A stretch of 64,000 nucleotides of DNA from Chrysaora quinquecirrha (GCA_014526335.1 JACTAT010000014.1:2348840-2412839); one strand, 5' to 3'; positions 14,201 to 29,573 are shown, numbered from the stretch's first letter. Numbers and translations are program-made. The notes: generated by a model from the letters alone, not told the origin.

Positions 14201-17200
14201 ATCCCTCGGCGACCATCTTCAGGGATTCTGGTCCATTCTACCCATAGGCTTGTTGAACTTGTGTTATATGAGTTAATTGTTGCAGGAGATTGGCTTGGAA
14301 CTGCAGAGAAAAGATAAGCAAACAATATTTGAGTAGCAAAAAGCTTCAAAATTGCGGTAAACAGCGGGAACATTTTCGGGCATACTTAAAAGCTTGTTTT
14401 CGTCTGACACTCCTCAGAGTATGAACGTCAGAAACAGACCGAAACAATTAAGTAAGGCGGAACTTATACCCAGATGCGACTCGAAATGCATTGATGATTG
14501 GTGCATTTCCAGCCGCATTTGGGTTTAAGTTCCGCCTTAGTTTATTGTTTTGGTTTGGTTGCTTATGGGAAACTATGAAGGCCCTGTAACGTCGTGGTGT
14601 AATCCAGCTCACTCGTGATGTCAGAAGCTCAGTGTGGTCAGGGTTCGAGCCCAGCAACGGTAGCGTCACAGCCAGAGTCAAGGTCTCGATTAATTAACCT
14701 ACTACTCAGATCTTAGCAACTGGCGCTAAAACACTATTTAACCGTCACCACCTTCACCTTCACCTTCACTGAAGGGCTACCCTCTTTGAATACTTGAAAT
14801 GAAATATTCTAAAAGAAGTGAATGAAATGAAACTACTTTCCTGTACCTTGCTCTTCTGTCCTGACTATTATCATTTCTGAGGCTCCATCCCCTTTACTGT
14901 TGTATCCAGCCAGTGTAATATTATAATCAGTATAATTATGCAATCCTTTCAGCTCGGCAGTAACATTACTGCTGCCCTCATTACGTAGCACGACGGCTTC
15001 TGAATCCATAGCTGAAACGTATGTTATACTGTATCCAAGGATTATGCCATGCCGGTATTGTGGCTCTATTGGTTCCCAAGTCAAGTGGATGCTGTAAGAG
15101 CTTGTATTGAAGCCAACAAAGTTAACTGGAGGCTTTGTGGGCACTAAAATGCAAAATACGATAGGGTTAAGCAATTGTCATGATTATCATCATTCCTAAT
15201 CGTATCCCAAGGTACATTATTCCTTGCCTAATCCATAACATTCGTGTATCTGCTTCAAAAATATCAGTAAAGAATGTCTATTCAGCTGGGTCGTCGCCTT
15301 AAAAAGACGTATCTCGACCACGCCTATGAGATACTAACCCTTGCTGCTCGGTTAAGTTCACTCTATCTTATACCATGATACGCTGCTTTGAGGAGAATTT
15401 TGAATACAATAACACAGCACGAGCTAGCTTGATTTTTCGAATTTTCGAGTTTAATTTCACGATTCTGAGAAAATCCCATCAATAAGAACCCCATCTTTTT
15501 TAGCGCAGGCTCTAAAATGCAATACTTGTAAGAAACATGTATTAGAGAGGGCGTTTTATTACACGTATTTTAAACGGTGGGGCTTGTTGGAGAAAAATGT
15601 TACTCTGAGACAAGCGAAATACGGTGAACTTCTTGCTAAACAGAATACAGTGAACGTCTTAAAGAGATCTCCAGCACGGTCCAAGTCTCAAGGGTGCGTT
15701 CTTTCGGGAAATTCCCCTGCGTCTTCCTTTTTCTGGAGATTTCTGCGAGATCGAAAGCCCGTTCGTTTGGACAACTCTGGGGAAAAGACTTTGGTGGAGG
15801 CTCACACACTCTTGACTCAAGAGCTGGAAGATGTCTCGGACTTCATAGAGAAGCTGATTCCAAATTAACTCTTCTGTTGTTCAAGAAAGTATGTTTTCTG
15901 GCGTTTGGAATCGGAAGCTTCCGGAAGTCTACTTTTTCAGAATTCAGTAAGATACAAGTCCTAAAAGAACACGCTCCAAGAAGAACGTCCAAGTGTTCAT
16001 TGACTCACCATGTTCTTGAGTTCTAAGTGTGACAAAGCTGCTATCAACACCATAGCCCTTGCTTGTTCTTGCTGCGATTGTGAAATTATAGACAGTCCAG
16101 TATCGCAGATTAGAAATCCTTCCTTGTTGTACAGCTCCATCTGCGAATTCAGCAAATCCAACATGCGGGGAGGCCTCAATTGATGTGTACTGAATTCTGT
16201 ATTTGGTGATGATTCCATTGCGAAGCAATATTGGAATAAGATCCCAAGTAAATCTGACGGTGGTTGCAGATGTTGCTGTTCCGTGCAGATTCTCTGGAGC
16301 AACTGATGGGCCTAGGACAAAATAAAACAAAAATTGTGATACGTTACGTAATCAAGTAAGGCCCCAAATGAGTTGATTCTTGTAGGCTGCAGGCCTAATA
16401 ACAATCCATAGTGGTACTGATACCTCAGATAAAGAAAAGGGAAGAAAATCGACAAAGCTAAGGCAGTGTATGTTAAAAATAGCCTATTCAATTATTGTGA
16501 ATTTGAAAGAAAGCTAATTACACCAGTGATTTGCGCGCTTCATAGTAGAGTAAGTTTATTGTCCATTAAGAAATAAAGGCCTGGCTAAACTAGGAGACAT
16601 GTCGCGCGCGACATTGTCACGCATAAGATGTCCCCTCGATGTCTTCCAGTTTAGCCACCTCGGAAACTTTGTAGCGCGGGACAAAATTTGTAGCGAAAGA
16701 CATGCAAATGTTTCTGGAGGACAACAGAAACATTTCTTATCTCCGTGGACATGTTTAGCCACCTTAGGAGACACGCCGAATACAATGTCGCGCGGGACAT
16801 GTCTCCTAATTTAGTCACAGCTTAAGAATAGTCTACTAATGGTATCTTAAAGCAACTGGTCTGTGCTTAACCTTGCCGATTCTTACAAAGTAGCTTCTCG
16901 TCTGGCAGCAGATTCAGTTACCAATCAGTCAGTCCATTGCCAGATATAGAGAAAAACAGCAGAAACTTCAGTTTGCAATGACTTTATGCAAAAGTTTGCT
17001 ATTGGTGAGAGGGAAAGGTGCAACCGCGTGGAGCTTGCAGGATGTAAATTCGAGATTCCTTTCCTTTACTATACTTACGATCTTCATCCGTGATTTGAGT
17101 TGTCGATGTATATGGGCCTAAGCCTTGCTTTGTGAACCCAGCAATATCAATTCTGTAATAGCGAAACTTATCCAGAGCTGTCAGTGTAATATCCAGTGTT

Positions 17201-20200
17201 CCCCAGTTGTTCTTCGAAGTTTGGAGAGTTGTATTAAATATTAAATCCGTGTAGTTTATCACGTATCCAAGAATTACGCCATGACGAGAGGATTCAGGGA
17301 TTCGTTCCCATTCCACCAACAGACTTGTGGAGCTGGTATTGCTTGCTGTAACCGATGCTGGCGGGAGAGTTGGAACTAGAAAGAAACAAAGAAGATAGAG
17401 TAGCCAAAGATTTAGATTAGTCAAACAGGGGAGTATGGAGATTGTTAGCTGGTCCTGTCTGCACGACAGAAAAATCTTGGGATGAAAAAATAAGATAACT
17501 CGAGCTGAAATAAAATCAACCCGAAACACAGGACAATTTAAAACTCACTAAAAACTTCGTTCTAGCAACAAATAAACTTGTTACTTTGCGACAAATGATA
17601 TCTATAGCCTTCGAAGTTGCTCCATGTTGGCCTGGATTAGCGCCAAGTCAATTTTCCAGAAACTACCATCAACCTTGGTATGACAGAGTCTGGCCAACTG
17701 GCTACTAGTGCAAATGATTGGTAGAAATCTTCAAAGTTTAATCCATTCCTACTTTGAAGATTCAAAGATCACAACCTCACGATGTTTTGACGATGATCTC
17801 ACAATAATGGCCATTTTACAACCAAGTGGTTTCTACTTGCATTGAAAATTTTGCGACAATTGCGCAATCAGAATTGCTCACAACTTTGATATAATGCATG
17901 CGACAGGCTTCAGATCTATGTAACAATTCTTCCAACTCTTCGCAATCATGTACAGCAACTTTCTAACACAACAGCAACGCGTTTTAGCAACAGGAACCAA
18001 GCTACTGTTTTCCACAATTTGGCTTGTTTGAGCATACAACAAATTCAATTTAACAGCGAGAATAACAACAAAACGTAGTAATTCAAACAAGGGTATCATC
18101 GTCCCAGAAAGTTGCTTTGTGCCCAATATTTCCGAATAGGTATATCAATCAATGTGGATGTAAGGATTCAAAGAGGAAGCATAAAGTATATATTAAGAGA
18201 AAAATTCACTAACTTGCATCATCTGTACGAACTTCGACAGTTGCTTCAGCACCATAACCTTTGATAGTGGCAGCCGATAACTTTATTGTATATAAGGTGT
18301 AGTTGAAAAGTCCATGTAACTCCAGTGATCTGTTAGAACTCCCGTTGTTGACAATCGTCATCCATGCTACGTCCTTGACTGACTTATACTGTATCCTGTA
18401 GCTTAGGATGATACCATGTCTATATGCTTCAGGCACTGCATCCCAATTTAGGCTTATGCTATAAGAACTTGAGTTGATGCCTCTGAAATTTTCTGGCGGT
18501 CTCGTGGGAACTGCGAAGAAAGATAGACTGAAATTAAAAATCGACCATAAATCTTTTTGAAGAAAAAAGACAAAGAATTCTTAAACTTGGGTTTCTAGAT
18601 GGTGAAGACCATAAGATTATCGCACGACTGTATTAGATGATTGATTGATTGATTGTATTGATGTACAGAATAATCTGAATGCTAGAGATCTGGGCCGGCG
18701 CAACATTTTCTGAAAGATGACAGACAACTTGAGTAAGGAAACCCTTTCCGCGGGCAATGCCTGGGAATCTGCCAAGTTCCACATCTGCCAAGAGTTAATA
18801 AGTTCGTCAGTTTTCGGAACATTGATGTTCCACAGGCTAAAATAACTTTGAAAGTTGTAAGAGTTTATGGCTCTCTTACATTCTTCTTTCTTATTCAGTT
18901 TTCATGATTTTGCAGACTTCGATAATTTCAGAATTTTTAGACTAAGATTATGTTCTATGATTTATGATCAATGAATACAGGTACTTGTGTTTACAACCAT
19001 TTACCAGATATTACATATCACAGCAGAAGGCGAGGTAAGCCAGCTCGTAATCAGGTCAGCCCGCTCTACATGAAAAGGCCCTTAATAAAGACGTCTATTA
19101 AGTAAGAATCTCAACAACTTACAATGCTGCTCAGTCTGCAATGTGACGTAATCACCCTCTGGTCCATAGCCTACACTTGTCCTAGCAGCAACAGAAAAAT
19201 TGTAGTACGTCCAATAAAGTAGATTTTCCACAACACCAGTCTGCAGTGTTTCACCAGTGAACAATGTGAATTGTTCATTAGCAATATTATTGAGTGGAAA
19301 GTACGAGACTCTATACTGTGTTATGACGCCATTTCTGAGTGAGAATGGAATCAATTGCCACCAGAAAGTTGTTACTGATGATGAGTTGACTGCACCATGG
19401 AAATTGCCAGGAAATGCAATAGGCCCTGTGAAAGTGAACAATATTAAAAGGTTATACGTTCATTTTTTTATAAGAAACCAACTATAAGAAACTATATGCC
19501 TTTTTCTAAAAAATCAAGAAACTCTTCAATATGGGCTTAGAATTAAAAAACAAACTAAGAAACTATTTCCGCTTTTAAATTCAGCAATCTATTTTCTGGT
19601 GTCCATTGTGTAATTTTAGCGTAAAAATAAACCCATAAAACTATGATATTTGAGGTTAATTCCGGAAAATTTCCATATTTACAGAACGTTTACATGAACT
19701 TTGCCAATCCAATTACAGAACCCAGAAACTCTGCAAGAAACTATTACTATATCAATTGTGCTCAAAGTTAAGAAATCCTACTATATGGCTCAGAGCATAG
19801 TTTCTTAGGAAAATGAGTGTAGAATGTAAAACAGTCCTTAGGTTAAAAGCAATACAACAAGGTCTCCCTCACGAGAATTGACTTAATAAGCTCCATCGAG
19901 GTGTTTGACTGAAAAGGAGGCATATCAAGTAAACTTTGCCAAAACCCAAAACCTGGCCAAAACCTATATTTTCCTTGAAGGTATAGGGCTCAAAGGGCCT
20001 TAAAAGATAGAACACTGTTTGTCAAACGTTGGAATTCGTTTTGGCACGATACAATAAATTGCTAAGATAAAATTGCTAAGGTAGAGCTAAGGTTTCTAAC
20101 AGTTTTGGCTATTTCATGCGGGTTCTTAGTTTAGCGGGCAAGTCCTTTGCTAAAGGAGCATACAACTGCAGTAGCTTATTTATTTACCGATAACTTATCA

Positions 20201-23200
20201 GTAGCATTAGGCACTGGCCAAACAATCAAACATTGTTTGTCAAACATTTGAAATTTGCTTGCAAAGTAAATTTTTAGTACGGCCACGACACAAAACATTC
20301 CTCGTCAAACAGTCGCTGCTTGTTTGAGAAATTTTGCTTTGCGCGACAATTTTTGCTTATTTCTGCTTGCAAAGCAATGTTCTGCAATATGGCGAAACTT
20401 TCAAACATTGATTGACAAGCAAATTTCAAATGTCTGACAAACAATGTTTGATCATTTGTTCAGGGCCTGAGTGCTCAATAAAATATTTTAATTTGCACAT
20501 TACATGTTAGCGGAAAACCAAACCTTATCAAAAGATAGAAACTCACTGTCTTCTAAGGTTCTCCCAGTGCGGGGCGAGGAATAAGGTCCTATCCCCATAA
20601 TGGTACTCGCTGCAACTTGCACTGTATAGTACGTCCATTTCAATAGGCTGCTAATTACTTTACTACTGCCGGCTCCAACATCAATAGAATCAAACTGCTG
20701 GCTCATTGATGTGCCGAGGCTGATGTTTATTCTGTAGTTTCTGATGATTCCATTCTGATGATCTACTGGAACGACACCCCAGCTAACAATAACCGATGTT
20801 GAAGTGCGTCCAGTTACTCTGACGTTACTAGGCGGGGCATGCGGGACTGTAAGAAAAACATAATGAGTATCGGTAAAAGAATCCAGTGAAAATGGAGGAA
20901 TATTTGTAGCAGCTTCCTCACTAAATTCTTCAAAATGAATAAAGGATTTCAATAAGCAAGTCATGTTTCTGAAGAACTCTGTCCCACCGTTCGTGACTTT
21001 CTCAATGACTATGGTATTGCTAGATAAAGTATGAGAACAAGCGAAATGGCGAAAAAGGGTGTAGAAATCTTTGGGCAAAGTTGAAACCTTTTTTGTTAGA
21101 AAACCCGCAGAGTAGCTACAAACGTCAGAAACAGGCTCAAGCAATTGACTAAGCTATGCAGCTACTATCAGGTTACGAAATGCGACGGAAAAAGCTGATT
21201 GGTGTTCAAAACCCATTACAAATCCAGCTTGGTTTTTCTGACTGGTGCATTTCGATCCGCATTAGGTTGGTATTCTGCCTTACCTAAATATTTCGGTCCG
21301 TTTCTGACGTCTATAGTCTGAATGCAATCAGACAAAGAAAGCTTCCTAAGTATGAGCAAGGTATTTCCGCCTTTTTTCGTAATCCTGAAGTTTTTAAAAA
21401 CTCATTAGTCCAGTGATGAAGAATTTTAATATCTCGGAAAGTAAAGTACCCCCCACGGGAAGGCATAAAACATAGAAAATTTTGTGTTTTTTACTTACTA
21501 TCTTCATCAGTTCTAACTGGAACCACTGACTTCACATAATCACTCCAATGAACAGTGTTCTTCGATCTAATTCTAATATCATAATTGATATATTCTTCTA
21601 AGCCAGTCAACCTTTTAAATGTAGTCCAGTGATCAAGGATTCTAACAGACTGCCAATTTGATCTGTCACTTCTTTTATAACCCAATTCATAGCCTTCACT
21701 GTTGCCATTCATTTCTATTAATGGTATTGCGTCCCATGTTACGTTGATGGTAGTAGAAGAATCCATCACGCCAGAGAAATTTGCAGGCTTGCCAGGTTCT
21801 GTGGAAGGAAAAATAAAGAATTATGATCAGCTCTCACGAAAAAGGGTGCTCCAAAAAAAGGACCCGTTAAAGAAATATTCGTACTAAAGGCAAAATCTGT
21901 ATTGTTGACGTAAAATTTGGTACACGTGATTTTAAAGCAATCAAAATTATGCTGACATCACTTTATAATGCTTTTCCTTTATGAATAACACTAGGAAGAA
22001 ACAACACTTCTGACACAATACTTTTAAGTCAGCATAAACAACTGCCAAATATGAACTTCGAAAAGCATAACTCAATACAGACAATGTTTCATGCGTGTTT
22101 ATATCCAACATTCAATAAGTTAGACATGATAGTCACCACTTATCATGACAAGCCTTTGATATTTAGTAGAGCAACGTTTCGGGAGACTAGACTCACTACA
22201 CGAGTCTCTAGTTTACGCTCCCCTTATTTTGATTTGTCACTCCAACAGAGACTCATGTCCTTACAGCTCTGGAACTGGCAAAAAAGAGTTGCCTCGTTTT
22301 CATTTTACCGGTATGTGGAAAAGTCGGAATGCTACCGACCAGGGACTCTTAAGGCTCTCTTGCCTTTATTCGAGAATTAATTCCAATTTTATTTCAAATT
22401 CTGTTCTAAAATTTCATAGCGAATCTAATGATGTTTTTAGCTTGTTTCTATCTGTTTTACAAGACTCACAACTTGTCTTTAAGTCTGCCGACACTTCGGC
22501 TCAGGACTCTGATGGGCCTAAATTCGGTGAAACAAAAGTGGGTTGAAAAATAATGTTACTTTGATTAAAAATTCGATTTCTTTTACCTTGAAGCCAGAAT
22601 AAAAGCTTTTCTGACTCCCACAATATTTTATTGTTACCAGCTTGGCCAAAAAGTCACTGAAATCGGGTCAGTTGGGTCTTGATTTCGGCTGCAGCAGCTT
22701 AACATTTTCCAGACCAGTCCGAGAAATCCAGACAACGGCCTCACTCTGGAGTTTCAGGATTTAAAGGCATTTGATTGATTCAAAAACAATACCTATTGTT
22801 TTTGAGGCAAATGCTGCAATCTGATTGGGACGCCAATTTTTTGGCGCGGCTTGCCAGTTTCAGAGCTGTAAGGACATAAGTCCCACACTGAGCGATTTTA
22901 GAAAACAACAACAACAACATCGAGCGAAGTAGTGGGACTTATGGAGTGAGTCTAACCTTCCAGCTTCGTGGTTTTGGAGGCCTACCAAACTTGCCGTGTT
23001 CAGAAGCCTGTACCAAAAAAATAAGTTTCGACGTCTACCGAAAAGAGAAGGCGTGAAAACAGAATGTGACAAAAAAAATACGCCCGTAATGTGCATAAAG
23101 TATGTGCACATGCTTTCCTTAACGATGAAATAGATCACAGCAACAGTTATGTAGTCATCAATTTTAATTGTAGAGGATCAAAATAAGTGGAAGATTTTCC

Positions 23201-26200
23201 AATATTAGTAGAAGGTGGATATAGTTCGGGACCTGTTGAGTATATATATATATACAAAAAGCTGGATTCATTGACAGCTAGTCAGACTTGTTGTATTAAT
23301 AACAGGTTTATTATGATCAAATGTTTCTCAAAAGCACAAACAAACAAACAAACAAGAGTCAATTAAATGTATTATACTCACTGCTCTCTTTAGTAGTAAT
23401 CCAGAAGGGAGTCTGCGAAAATCCGAAACCAAGCGTTGAATATGGAAGCAGTCTAACTGTATAGTTATTGAATGCTTTAAGACCTTTAGCTTCACAATTG
23501 TACACGGGTAACGATGTATTTGTACCATCACAGCTTCCTTTAGGATCATTAGGATCCCTTAACTGCCACTCACCATCTGGATCCGTAGTATTCAAGCGAT
23601 AGTAGATAGTTACACCGTACGTTTCAGGACCACTGGAAGCTTTGTTAAAGTTCACTTTAAACTCACTTGAAGACTTTACTTCATATCCAGAAACCGATGG
23701 TGGATATGGAACTAAAATGAGAGATATATTTTAATTTGCGAGGTTATTAGCTCGTGTAGACGGACAACAAGTTTGTGGGACAAATATGATCCTTTAATCT
23801 TCAATATTGGGCTTACTTGTCATGTCATCTAAACGAGCAAATTTGCAGTTGAGAATTTTCACAATGCATAATGCCAAATGCATTTGTTGAAAAAGTGGCA
23901 TGCAATTTTTAAATAAAAGCAGCAGAAAAAGTGGTGTATTCTAGAGCAAAGAAAGCTCGTGTTAACTACGCTTTAAATTCACTCCTTTGCAAAAGGTAAA
24001 AATTTCCTGACACAAAGTGTTGGGCTAACAGGTCTCCACTGAGATCCGGAATCACCGTGTAGCAGCTATCTATTACGACACAACGATAACCGAAGAAGAA
24101 ACTTAAAGTTACAGAATATATAAGAACATATGCGGAAATTAGGATAAAGACTAACCAATCGTATACAAGAATAACAGGCAAGTTGTTCTTTAAGATTTAC
24201 GTAAAAAGACGAACCTATGTTACAAAAACAACCTGTCATCAACAAAAAGAAAATACTGTAGAGAAGAGAAAGAGAGGCAAAGACGTGATGAGGAAGTTTA
24301 GGCTAAGCAGTGAAAAGGAAACAATTAAATGTACTTCCATTAGAAAAATACGGTAGAGAATGAATGATCTGAGCGAATAAGGATAGCTAACCTTGTGTTG
24401 ATGTAAAGTTCCTAAGAACTGCTGCCATTGAATTGATTTTGCTGCCGTAATGAAGATCGTCTTGCAACTTCAAATTGTAGATCGGATCGGTTCTACTGAG
24501 AGTCACATCTGCCGTCACGCCAACACTACTCACGCCGCTAAAATGTAAAAAAATGCTATGATAAATATTGTCGATACAAATGTTTAACATAGTAAACACT
24601 TTTTTTTATAAAGAACCACTTTATAAGGAACCTACATGTAGAAGGCCCGAAAATTTAAAGAACTTATACTACTAAAGAAGAAATCATTAAGGAACTTTTC
24701 AATGTTGAATGCTTTTATCACTGCAAATATACAAGAATTAGGAAGCCGGTTCCATTCATTTGCAGTCAACAATCACATAAATTGTACGTTGCGCATGTAT
24801 CAAATGTTTCCTTGAGTAGACTCGAGCTTTGCTTACATGCAAGTGATTCTCTATTATTGTTATGACACTGAATGTGCAGTTAAAATTAAGGAAGTATTAA
24901 GGAACTTTTGGAACTACAATTGCCTCAAAAGAGGTCCAAAAATAAGGAACTTTAAGAACTAGGCCTTGAGGTGGGTTCCTTATAAATAAAAAAGCGTGCA
25001 CCACTTAGGCTTGCCTTGGTAAGCACAGAACCTATCTCAATCAGTTTCCTACATATAAGATTGGTATTTGATTTTTCGAGACAATTTCCGTAACGGGGGA
25101 TTTAAGCAGAATACTCGCAGGCAAGGGCGTTAACTTAGATATGTTTATCCTAGATGGTATTGCTTTTTTCTACCCTGGTTAACACGCTCTTTGAGCAACA
25201 TACTCAAAAGATCGCTTGTAATGAGGCATAGACATGTTTTCACTCCATAGATTTCTAACGGATTGATAGCTTATGCCGGTCGTAAACTAGACAAAGTGCA
25301 CACGTAATAAGTGTAGTCCAAAGTACTAGACTTGATAAACGAGCTATCACTGCAACCACTTTACTGTTACAGCTTAAACTATGATTAGGTGTGTATATAG
25401 TACACTTATGAACTTTAGCAATGACGCAGAGACCGTTACACTCTTTTCTTTTTAATAAGCAACCGCTCAATAAGCAACTAGGGCTGAACTGACCTTAACA
25501 TTAAGCAACTTGAGGGCTCAATTGAATTACTGTAAGCAACTAAAAAGTCAAACACCCAAGCTTATTCTCTGTCTTGTGTTAGGAAATTGTTCTTCGTTCT
25601 TATGTTTTGCATGTTGAAGTTCATTAGCTAACGTTTTTCCACTTACTGTCTACCAAAAGTCATGTTGTAGGCCTAACAGGTGACGATTTTGACCCGCGAA
25701 GTCAGGGGTGTTTAGTAGGTACAAAAAATGTTAAGCAACGTTTAAACAACTTTGAGGGCTGAAATGTCTAAAATTTTAAGCAACTTTGAGGGCTGGACGA
25801 AAGTCAAGTGCTTTTTAAAAAAAAAGTGTACACGCTTTTTTTTATAAAGAACCTAGCTCAAGGCCTAGTTCTTAAAGTTCCCTATTTTTGGACTTCTTTT
25901 GAGACGATTGTAGTTCCAAAAGTTCCTTAATAGTTCCTTAATTTTAACTGCATGTTCAGTTTCATGACTACTATACAGAGACACTTAGATGTGAGCAAAG
26001 CTCGAGACTACTCACGGAAACATTTGATACATTCAGAAAGTTCTTGTTCACGTGTTCACGAAAACACCTTGGCCATAGGGGTCTTGACCCTACATATGTA
26101 CCCAAGAATACACTTACCATGGTAAAACGACAGCAATAACTCTGATTATTAAAAACATTATGGATCAAAGTTACTTGAGAATCTATGGCAAGAATCTGCA

Positions 26201-29200
26201 GTCAATATCAATATAAAAGAGCAATAAAAGGAATGGCAAGCAGGAATTAGAATGGGAAGTACTTACATCTGAAAAAATGCACAGCTCAGTTGAACCATAA
26301 TTGGCACTGCAGGAACATACAGTGTTTCCAGCTAGAATAAAACAGATAGAGTTAAGCAACACTAACTGCACATTACATCGGTTGGGTCAAAAAAAGTAAC
26401 CCCTCAAACAAAAGGATTAATATAAAGAGTGTTTCCTATGGAAGAATCTTACAAACCATGTAAACGCCCCCACCCCCTGATTTGAATGTCCCTCGGCACT
26501 TCACTTAGCAGCAATCTCATGTGAAAGACACGACCGCAGTCATCTAGACAAATCTTATACCAAAACCTTAGTCTGACTTAAATGAAATGGTGGCGAATAA
26601 ACAAGAATACCACGAAGATACTCACATTTTGTTTTAAGTTTAAACATACAGGATGAAGCGATTGAAGAACCAAAAGATCAGCAGTCCAAGGTACTCCAGG
26701 TAAAAGTAATTCGAAAGTCATTGTCACCGCTGAAAAATAATCAATTGATAAATTTATTAACCAATCAATCAATCAATCAATCAGTTGCAAGGTTCTAGCC
26801 AAAATACAGTAGCGGAAAAGCAAAAATGGAATGAAAGCCCGAAGTTGAACAGGACCTCTTGCTGTTTGTCTGCCTCTGAATCAGCTCCGAATAAGCTGAA
26901 TCAAAATCAAACCTCGCGCCTCTGCGAACGGTTAGCTGCTACACAGCGTAAAAGTCCATTAAGTCCATTAACATTAACCATAAAATATTTTATGGCTAGT
27001 GGACTTCTAGAACAACGAGGTACGCTGTGTAGGAGCTAACCGTTCGCAGAGGTGCGAGTGTTTGATTCTGATTTCCTGCAATGGCGGTTAGGCCGAGGCC
27101 TAGCAGCGGAGAAATGAACGAAAAAATTAAAGGCAAAAGGAAATTATTGAGGTAATAATCTTTTATTTCTAAGCTACACACACGGGGCATTATTACCCAT
27201 GGCCTCACTCGGTATAATGGTAAACACACTCAAGAATAGGGTCTTTTAGGGGGATTTCAGTAATACCTTAAATACTCGAACCCCCCCCCCCCACCTCCGA
27301 ATAAGTCCTCTCCTCGAATAAGCCCCACCTAAGAATTCATTTTTGCAAATAAGCCCCTTTCCAGGATTTACGGTATTCTATGGAAAACACGAAACATCGT
27401 CTGGGTTAACGAATAAACACAAAAGTTGAAATCACGTTGGATTGTTGTATTCTACCAAAGGGAAGTAGTGTGTTCGAAGAGGAATTTATAACGAATATAA
27501 TCGATTAGAGCAAAAGAACAAGAGAAAAAGAAAAAATTGAATGAAAGTAAACTTGTCAATGAACTTACGAGGACACGAATGAGTATGACAACTCTGAGAA
27601 CTATGCAATGATCCTTCGCAGTCACTTCCAAGGAACTTTGGTGCAGGATCTGTGCAATCGCGCCAACGGTACTGCACACCGGTATTACAGGGCGATCTGC
27701 ATTTTAACCAGCTGCCCCAATTACTCCACATTCCATCAACTACGAGTCAAAATAGGGATGAGGCATATCAGATCACACTCTTATTGATACATATTATAGC
27801 GAAAAAAGTTCGTATCGTTAGGGAGTCTAAACAATCAAGAAAAAATATACGTTAAGCTCTGGCCAAACGAATCCGGATAAAGTTGCGGCACTATTCGCCT
27901 GTTCTGGAAACGCTACACACCTGAAAATGTCCTGTTCTGAGAAATCCCGAGGTAGCTACACGCTGCGACAAAAAAAGCTGTGACAAATTCTGCGACAATC
28001 AACTTACGGGATAAGAAGAATGGGTTCTAGAAAATTTCCCGGTAAATGCGCGAAAACAATGCAATGTGTTGTGTTACCAATGAAAACAAACCGGCTACAC
28101 GCTGCGACTCGAGACAAGCCAAAAATGTCGCAAAAAGTTCAACCAAATCAATGTCCTGCGACCGTCTTTCTTAAGGTTGCAGAACATTTTGTTCGAAAAT
28201 CTACTCCTGGCTACACGTGCGACTCTTAATTGTTTCAGTCTCGGGGAAAATTTTTGAACATGTTCTGTCGCCATTTCAAGCAAAATGTCGCACGTGTACC
28301 CGCGGCTTAAAAAATCACCCAACAGTGTTGGATCAAACACGTTGGATTCTTTAGGTATGTTTTTCGATTCTTAATGGCGTTTACTATTTGATTTTCATCA
28401 AACATTTCATATTTCTTTGATTTCATGTTTGATAAAAAACGTTGCGCTCGTTTTCCACATCATAAAACATTTGTCTGATTCACGCAAGCGCATTGACCTA
28501 AAATTCGGTGCGCCTGGGAGATGGGAGCTTGATCGTTTACAGAAAAAAAAAACCACGACCAAGCTGATAATGATGAAAATGGCAACGAATCTTAAATTCG
28601 ACATAATAAAGGCAATTCAATTAAGTTCTCACCTTTGTCACAGCCTTGGACTTCTATTCTCAACGAGACATTAATATTGTAACGAATCGGTTGAATCTTT
28701 ATATATCTCGCGTTTTCAAGAAAGTCAAGAACCCTTACGCTATGTCCATTTACATTTCCAGCAGTCTGAGAAACAAAATATAGTGAAAGCTATATATGAA
28801 TAGTCTTTAACCGTCATATTGGATTAAAACGCGGAAAATTTTCGAACATACTCAAGTTTTTATTCACTGAACTCTCCTGCCGATGAGAAATATCAGACAT
28901 AGACTCTATGTTGCGATGTGGCCTTTCCAGCAGCAGCTTGATATGTACTCCCTTGTAGTTGCTTCCTCCATTTCCGATTTTTCATATACCCAGGAATTAC
29001 ACGAACAAACTTTCGAAAATGCTTCCCTACTGGTGACTATGGACAAACTCAATGAGTAGCCAGTTCGTAGGCCATAGGAATCTGAAGGTGTGATCACTGC
29101 AAGAGGAAGGACTAGGGTCGCACTTCTTAGATCGGCCCCTGTGCTATTTTCTATTCAGCGGACCCTCTGTGCTCACTTAAGAAGAAACCCATTCCTGGCG

Positions 29201-29521
29201 AGGACAGCAAGCGACTAACAAGCAAATTAACTGACTTACTGATTATAACTGACTAACTAACTTGATTAGCTAACTAACTAACTAACTAACTAAGTAACTA
29301 AATAACTAAATATCTAATTAACTAAATAAATAAATAACTAACTAACTAACTAAATAAATAAATAAATAAACTGAGGAATTAACAAACTAACTGACTGACA
29401 AACCAGCCAACTAACTAACCTACTAACTAACTAACTACCAATATAACCAAACCACTATAACTAACTTATTAACTAACTAACTAACTAACTAACCAACTAA
29501 CTTACTAATTAACTAACTAAT

Positions 29522-29573
<52 letters not shown>

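Noticed and set aside
26267..26331. Cys-rich EGF-like reading GNTVCSCSANYGSTELC
   Set aside because: It looks like an EGF scrap, but the phase does not join exons 6 and 8; the other frame does.
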